In this document: positions 59,282 to 64,000 of the stretch, piece after piece
Layout of the letters: each line of letters starts with the position of its first letter
Numbering within the stretch: the first letter of the stretch is position 1
From: Pedobacter gandavensis
Lineage (GTDB): Bacteria > Bacteroidota > Bacteroidia > Sphingobacteriales > Sphingobacteriaceae
DNA: 64,000 nucleotides
NCBI RefSeq assembly: GCF_014172405.1
Contig: NZ_WNXC01000008.1
Location: 1 to 64,000, forward strand
Direction of reading: 5' to 3'
Program-made: the position numbers and the translations under genes
The notes under the pieces: model-generated
Database searches by the model: none
What the model was told of the DNA's origin: nothing
Seen by the model: the letters and a program-made list of their open reading frames with translations, nothing else

Positions 59282-61897
59282 TTACACCCCAAATTCTTTA
59301 TCCAGGTAATCTGTTACTTTAACAATCGCATCGTCAATTGTATCACTTAAAATAGTGAAGAATGAGCCAGAACGGGCAGTTGCCATCATATATTTCAGAC
59401 AGTCATCCCCATTGTTATTAATGATGATGTCCATATCTGGTTTCACTTCACGAATTCCTGTAATCAATAAGTCGATCAGTTCTTGTGGAGGTCTGCCACG
59501 TAGATATTTCTCCTGACAAATGATGATTTTATCAAACATCTGAGCAGAAATTTTCGCAATTTCCAGGTTGTCAGAATCTCTTCGGTCACCTGTGGCTGAA
59601 ATTACACCGATATGTTCTGTGGCGTCAACCGTTTTCAAGTAAGATTTAATGCCATTAAAACCATCTGGATTATGAGCAAAATCTACCATGATTTTGAACT
59701 CTTTGAATTTGAACGTATTCATCCTGCCTGGTGTTTGTGCAGCAGAAGGGATGAACGTTTCTAATGACATTCTGATGTCCTCAATTTTATATCCCCAAAG
59801 GAAGGTCGCCAGTGTTGCAGCCAAAACATTTTGAATCATAAAGTCGACGCTACCGCCAAAGGTCAATGGCACATGAGTTACCTTTTCTACCCTGATTTTC
59901 CAGTCTCCTTTTTTAACGGTAATGTAGCCGTTTTCGTAAATGGCAGCAATGCCACCTGCTTTACAATGTTCTACAATCACTGGGTTCTTCTCATCCATAC
60001 TGAAATAGGCAATGTTACAATCGGCAGCATTGGCAATTTTAATACAATATTTATTATCTGCATTTAATACACCCCAGCCACTTCTTTTCACAGATCCTAT
60101 GATCACGGATTTCACTCTTGCAAGGTCGTCCAGGGTATGAATGTCGGAAATGCCAAGGTGATCTTCCTGGATATTGGTGATGACGCCGATATCACAATGG
60201 TTGAAGCCCAATCCTGCTCTAAGGATTCCTCCTCTTGCAGTTTCCAGCACGGCAAATTCTACAGTTGGATCTCTAAGAATAAACTCCGCACTTACCGGTC
60301 CTGTGGTGTCACCTTTCATCAGCATCGTGTTTTGTACATAGATTCCATCAGAGGTGGTAAAACCTACTCTGGTACCATTGCTTTTTACAATATGTGCGAT
60401 TAACCTGGTGGTGGTGGTTTTACCATTAGTCCCAGTCACGGCAATAATTGGAATTCGTGTAGATTTTCCTGGAGGGTATAACATATCAATCACCGGTGCA
60501 GCTACATTTCTTGGCAAACCCTCACTAGGGGCAAGGTGCATTCTGAATCCTGGTGCAGCATTAACTTCCAGCACTACGCCGCCATTTTCTGTAAGCGGCT
60601 GTGTTAAGTTTTCTGCCATGATATCGATACCACAAATGTCAAGTCCAATGACCCTGGAAATGCGCTCAGAGATGAATACATTTTGAGGGTGAACAAGATC
60701 TGTTACGTCAATTGAAGTGCCGCCTGTACTTAAGTTGGCTGTAGACTTCAGGTATACAATTTCTCCCTGAGGAGGAACGGTTTCCAGTGTATATTCTTTT
60801 TTAGCCAGTAAATCCAGGGTATCCCGGTCTACTGTGATTTCGGTTAGTACATTCTCATGTCCATAACCTCTTCTTGGATCAAGGTTTTCTTTGTCGATCA
60901 GCTCCTGGATAGTCAGCTGTCCGTTCCCGGTTACATGTGCAGGAACGCGCAATGCTGCGGCCACCATTTGATGGTCGATCACGAGGATCCTGAAATCATA
61001 ACCTGTGATGAACTTTTCAATGATGACTTTCCTTGAATAGTTTTGTGCGTATTCAAAAGCGGCTCTCGCCTCTTCATCAGTTTTTACGTTAATGGTTGCA
61101 CCTTTCCCGTGGTTTCCATCCAAAGGTTTAAATACCATCGGATAACCCACAGCCAAGATGGCATTGTCAAGATCTTCCGGATCCCAAATTGTAACTCCTT
61201 TGGCAACGGGAATTGCTGAATCCTGAAGTAAACGTTTGGTCTCATCTTTATTGCAGGCAATGTCTACGGCGATAGAGTTTGTTCTTTCGGTCATCGTTGC
61301 ACGGAAACGGACTTGATTTTTTCCGTAACCCAATTGTACCAATGAACTTTTATTTAATCTGATCCATGGAATGTCTCTGGAAATGGCCTCATCAACGATG
61401 GATCCCGTACTAGGACCCAGACGTTCCAATTCCCTAAGTTCACGCATTTTTTGAATGTCATGTTCCAGATCGTAATCTGTACCAGCAATCAGTGCTTCCG
61501 CAATTTTTACAGCAGCTTCTGCGGCATAAAGACCTGCTTTTTCTTCTAAATAGCTGAATACAACATTGTAAATTCCCTCAGTTTTTGTTTGACGTGTTCT
61601 GCCAAATCCGGTGTCCATTCCGGCAAGTGTCTGAATTTCTAAGGCGATATGTTCAATCACATGGCCCATCCAGGTCCCTTCTTCAATCCTCATGAGCAAG
61701 CCTCCGGGTTCGCCTTTTGAACAACGATGTGTATACAGGGTAGGTATTAGTTTTTCGATTCTTTCACCAAATCCGTCAATCAAATTGGTAGGATACTGTT
61801 CCATCTCCTCCAGATCCAGTCGCATTTGAATTAATTTTTTTCTTTTGATAGACCATATGTTCGGTCCGCGTAGCACCTGTATGCCTAGTATTTTCAT
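59282..61897 (-). CDS. cphA: Cyanophycin synthetase
   Basis: An 871-residue enzyme that builds cyanophycin, a poly-Asp backbone with Arg side chains, from Asp, Arg and ATP. The N-terminal part (MKILGIQVLRGPNIWS; GEPGGLLMRIEEGTWMGHVIEHIALEIQ) precedes an ATP-grasp domain (about 220-480, KPLDGNHGKGATINV, EVNAAPGFRMH) and a Mur-ligase-like domain with P-loop GTNGKTTTTR (about 486-495). The start is ATG 61897; a frame to 62014 adds 39 residues without family character. It is divergent from cphB. Confidence 0.96.
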   Translation of the reverse strand: MKILGIQVLRGPNIWSIKRKKLIQMRLDLEEMEQYPTNLIDGFGERIEKLIPTLYTHRCSKGEPGGLLMRIEEGTWMGHVIEHIALEIQTLAGMDTGFGRTRQTKTEGIYNVVFSYLEEKAGLYAAEAAVKIAEALIAGTDYDLEHDIQKMRELRELERLGPSTGSIVDEAISRDIPWIRLNKSSLVQLGYGKNQVRFRATMTERTNSIAVDIACNKDETKRLLQDSAIPVAKGVTIWDPEDLDNAILAVGYPMVFKPLDGNHGKGATINVKTDEEARAAFEYAQNYSRKVIIEKFITGYDFRILVIDHQMVAAALRVPAHVTGNGQLTIQELIDKENLDPRRGYGHENVLTEITVDRDTLDLLAKKEYTLETVPPQGEIVYLKSTANLSTGGTSIDVTDLVHPQNVFISERISRVIGLDICGIDIMAENLTQPLTENGGVVLEVNAAPGFRMHLAPSEGLPRNVAAPVIDMLYPPGKSTRIPIIAVTGTNGKTTTTRLIAHIVKSNGTRVGFTTSDGIYVQNTMLMKGDTTGPVSAEFILRDPTVEFAVLETARGGILRAGLGFNHCDIGVITNIQEDHLGISDIHTLDDLARVKSVIIGSVKRSGWGVLNADNKYCIKIANAADCNIAYFSMDEKNPVIVEHCKAGGIAAIYENGYITVKKGDWKIRVEKVTHVPLTFGGSVDFMIQNVLAATLATFLWGYKIEDIRMSLETFIPSAAQTPGRMNTFKFKEFKIMVDFAHNPDGFNGIKSYLKTVDATEHIGVISATGDRRDSDNLEIAKISAQMFDKIIICQEKYLRGRPPQELIDLLITGIREVKPDMDIIINNNGDDCLKYMMATARSGSFFTILSDTIDDAIVKVTDYLDKEFGV

Positions 61898-62168
61898 TGT
61901 AGATTTGTTATTTTGTGTTGGTAGTGACCATATTACGGGGAAGTTATCAGTTTCTTGGATAGGGTCGAACGGAGACATTAAAGTAAGAATATTTTCGGAA
62001 AAAATAACTATCAACGGGGTTAAATCCTGGGAATAAATTTTAGGCGAAATAACGGACGGATTATTGTGCTAAATCGAAATGTTGGATAGGGAAAATATTG
62101 ATAAATAATTCATTGATATTGGGCATTACCCTATATATTTGAGATTTTTAGAAACGAAAAGATTTATA
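61898..62168. other. Divergent regulatory region of the cyanophycin genes
   Basis: 271 bases between the divergent cphA and cphB starts. The cphB promoter is at 62113-62141; no convincing TAnnTTTG element facing cphA was found. No hairpin or RNA gene was recognised. Confidence 0.5.
62113..62141 (+). promoter_or_regulatory. Promoter of cphB
   Basis: TTG at 62113-62115, an 18-nt spacer and TATATTTG at 62134-62141 match the Bacteroidota consensus. The start is near 62147, 22 nt before the ATG at 62169. A TTG at 62139 overlaps this element and cannot be the start. Confidence 0.75.
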
Positions 62169-63044
62169 ATGACTCCGAAGGGTAAACTAATAATTATAGG
62201 TGGTGCAATCAACACTGGAAGTTTCACTGAAACAACTTTTGGATTGCCAGAGAATATGAATTTCTTTGAAAGAGGAATTCTAAAGAAAATTACGACGGAA
62301 TCAATAAAAGGTACTGCATCTCGTTTTGAAATCATGACTACGGCATCCTTAATTCCTGAAAAAGTGGGAGAGGAGTATATTAAAGCTTTTGCGCAACTGG
62401 ATGTTCAGGATGTTGGCGTATTAAATATTATCAGCAGGGAGCAGGCCAATTCTGAAGAGAATTGTGCCAGGGTTAAAGCTGCCGATGTGATCATTTTTAC
62501 GGGTGGTGATCAATTGCGCTTATCTTCTATTTTTGGAGGTACGGCCATCCATCAGATTTTGCTGGACAAGTATCAGGACGAAGCCGTGGTGATTGCAGGG
62601 ACTTCCGCCGGCGCTGCTGCAAGTTCTAAAAATATGATTTATCAAGGAAGTAGTAAGGATGCTTTGCTGAAAGGTGAGGTTAAGATTACTGGTGGACTTG
62701 GTTTTATTGATGGGGTGATTGTAGATACCCATTTCGTACAGAGGGGTAGGATTGGCAGGTTATTATATGCAACAGCAAGTAGTCCAGGGATTCTTGGAAT
62801 TGGCTTAGGGGAAGATACCGGGCTTTTTATTTCAGATGGGAATGTGATGGAGGCCATTGGCTCTGGCATGGTCATCCTTGTGGACGGTCGAAATATGACA
62901 GATACTAACCTGACTGATGTAGAAATGGGGCAGCCTGTTTCTATTAGTAATATGACGGTTCATGTGATGTGTGATGGCGATATTTATGACCTTCATGAAC
63001 ATAAACTAACCATTCATCATCCCAAAGTTGTTCCCGTAGATTAA
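62169..63044 (+). CDS. cphB: Cyanophycinase
   Basis: A 291-residue serine exopeptidase that cuts cyanophycin into beta-Asp-Arg dipeptides. GKLIIIGGAINTGSF (4-18), VIIFTGGDQLRLSSIFGGTAIHQILL, the nucleophile motif GTSAGAAA (Ser146), and DTHFVQRGRIGRLL (the D-x-H-F-x-x-R-x-R-x-x-R-L motif) are clear. The start is decided by the promoter. It lacks a signal peptide, so it is cytoplasmic. The isoaspartyl peptidase gene follows after 28 nt. Confidence 0.95.
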   Translation: MTPKGKLIIIGGAINTGSFTETTFGLPENMNFFERGILKKITTESIKGTASRFEIMTTASLIPEKVGEEYIKAFAQLDVQDVGVLNIISREQANSEENCARVKAADVIIFTGGDQLRLSSIFGGTAIHQILLDKYQDEAVVIAGTSAGAAASSKNMIYQGSSKDALLKGEVKITGGLGFIDGVIVDTHFVQRGRIGRLLYATASSPGILGIGLGEDTGLFISDGNVMEAIGSGMVILVDGRNMTDTNLTDVEMGQPVSISNMTVHVMCDGDIYDLHEHKLTIHHPKVVPVD

Positions 63045-63072
63045 GATCCGTACATATCTCTAAATCATTAAG

Positions 63073-63915
63073 ATGAAAATTATTATTCATGGCGGATTTT
63101 TCAGCGAGTCTGGAACTAACCAGGAAACTAAAATAGCAAAGCAACAAGCTTTATCTGACATCGTAAGTCAATCATATACCTACTTAAATACCCATACGGC
63201 ATTGGAAACAGTGGTGTATGCGGTAAGTTTGTTAGAGGACAACCCGCTTTTCAATGCCGGGTTGGGATCACAGATTCAAAGCGATGGTGAGCTGCGGTTG
63301 AGTGCTTCCTTAATGGATGGTAAAAGCCAGAAGTTTTCTGGAGTCATCAATATCCAAAATGTGAAAAATCCGATTAAGGTTTCTGAAAAGCTACTCAGTT
63401 ATGACGATCGTGTGCTGAGTGGTGTGGGTGCATTGGATTTTGCCAGGACGCAGGGATTTGATTTCTTTGATCCGGTGATTCCCCAGAGAAGACAGGAGTA
63501 TGAGGATAAATTAAAGCAATCTTCCAGATTGGGTACTGTAGGATGTGTGGCTTTAGACACAGAGGGGAACCTCGCTGCGGCAACATCTACCGGAGGAAAA
63601 GGATTTGAAATCCCTTGTCGCGTAAGTGATTCTGCCACTGTAGCAGGGAATTTTGCCAATGAATATGCAGGCATCTCTTGTACTGGTGTTGGGGAAGATA
63701 TTGTCAGTGCTGCACTGGCGGCTAAAATTGTGACCCGTGTAACTGACGGCTTTACATTGAAGGAGGCCTGCGATAAATCTTTTGTAGAGCTGAAGACATT
63801 TGAGGGTTTTGCTGGAGTGATTGGTATTAGTTCCTCTGGAGAAATGTACCATACCGATTCTCATCCCTATATGGTTTGGGCTTCATTTGACGGTAGTTTA
63901 CAGGTGTTTAACTAA
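63073..63915 (+). CDS. Isoaspartyl peptidase / L-asparaginase (Ntn-hydrolase)
   Basis: A 280-residue self-cleaving enzyme. The autocleavage site is before Thr155 in RLGTVGCVALD, the new N-terminus being the nucleophile. The segment NPLFNAGLGSQIQSDGELRLSASLMDG (about 57-83) is the family's substrate-loop signature, and STGGKGFEIPCRVSDSATVAGNFANEYAGISCTGVGE follows. It would hydrolyse beta-Asp-Arg released by cyanophycinase, so aspartate and arginine are recovered. No signal peptide is seen. Confidence 0.93.
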   Translation: MKIIIHGGFFSESGTNQETKIAKQQALSDIVSQSYTYLNTHTALETVVYAVSLLEDNPLFNAGLGSQIQSDGELRLSASLMDGKSQKFSGVINIQNVKNPIKVSEKLLSYDDRVLSGVGALDFARTQGFDFFDPVIPQRRQEYEDKLKQSSRLGTVGCVALDTEGNLAAATSTGGKGFEIPCRVSDSATVAGNFANEYAGISCTGVGEDIVSAALAAKIVTRVTDGFTLKEACDKSFVELKTFEGFAGVIGISSSGEMYHTDSHPYMVWASFDGSLQVFN

Positions 63916-63931
63916 ATTTGTTATATCTTTG
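63913..63931 (+). promoter_or_regulatory. Possible promoter of the gene at the right edge
   Basis: TAAATTTG (63913-63920) and TATCTTTG (63924-63931) both fit TAnnTTTG. The second ends 4 nt before the ATG at 63936 and would give a leaderless message. No -33 element is clear. Confidence 0.4.
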
Positions 63932-63935
63932 TAAG

Positions 63936-64000
63936 ATGAACAAACTTTGTTTAGTTATTCTTTTCCTACTCTTTTCAGGAAGGGCAATGACACAAACCAA
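63936..64000 (+). CDS. Start of an exported protein, cut by the window edge
   Basis: An ATG at 63936 opens at least 21 codons that form a signal peptide (MNKLCLVILFLLFSGRAMTQ). The reading frame continues past the window, so the product cannot be identified. Confidence 0.7.
   Translation, partial: MNKLCLVILFLLFSGRAMTQT

Noticed and set aside
61898..62014. N-terminal extension of cphA
   Set aside because: Family homology begins at MKILGIQVLRGPN (61897); the extra 39 residues are unrelated to known CphA N-termini.
1..64000. tRNA genes and IS elements
   Set aside because: No cloverleaf-like segments with a conserved TTC-A-A loop were seen in the gaps, and no transposase or matching terminal repeats were found. 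I cannot run tRNAscan-SE, so a missed tRNA is possible but unlikely.

Overview
The window is chromosomal DNA from a Bacteroidota bacterium, most likely family Sphingobacteriaceae (Pedobacter-like). The evidence is moderate-to-low GC, Bacteroidota-type promoters (TTG, 18-20 nt, TAnnTTTG) without Shine-Dalgarno sequences, a CarpD-plug-barrel TonB receptor, DUF4270 and DUF4920 proteins, an OmpA protein with a thrombospondin-type calcium repeat, and gene order such as rimP-nusA-infB and pyrH-frr. I see no prophage, IS element, CRISPR array or tRNA. Most of the window is core genome; the accessory part is a glycosyltransferase cluster.

Layout. 1-4642: the end of an rRNA operon (5S), then nagA, pyrH, frr and an ABC exporter. 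4680-10661: a thiamine uptake/salvage block on the minus strand, with a PnuT-like permease, a NadR-like P-loop kinase, a TPP riboswitch, a TonB receptor and a ThiE-like protein, next to an MFS exporter. 10720-25839: small envelope proteins, carB (lacking the allosteric domain), a LemA/DUF3137 pair, radA, rng, a 29-residue basic protein, a TPR protein, an HU-like protein, mutY, ssb and glmS. 25914-37019: DUF4270 lipoprotein, a GT5-like half protein, panC, panD, acyl-CoA dehydrogenase, a structured gene-free region, then rimP-nusA-infB behind a leader terminator.

37135-48439 is a mosaic of about nine glycosyltransferase-type genes on both strands around an MsbA-type ABC exporter, with meaB embedded; it probably builds lipooligosaccharide or another surface glycan. 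48885-59148 holds a highly expressed OmpA protein, a 44-residue membrane protein, ridA, a RarD-like permease, recG, a serine hydrolase, fumC, a lipoprotein, S1/P1 nuclease, a low-molecular-weight phosphatase and a DUF1543 protein. 59282-63915 is a compact cyanophycin cycle: cphA diverges from cphB and an isoaspartyl peptidase. A secreted protein begins at the right edge.

The most interesting items are the gene-free region 30952-31132 (nested inverted repeats around five degenerate 11-nt tandem units), the riboswitch-controlled thiamine block with an unassigned kinase, the cyanophycin locus, the terminator-like hairpin in the rimP-nusA-infB leader, an intrinsic terminator embedded in a convergent coding sequence (41889-41925), the long inverted repeats after radA, and two short genes (29 and 44 residues). 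Several genes need start corrections or use TTG starts; these are noted per gene. All family assignments come from reading motifs, not from database searches.
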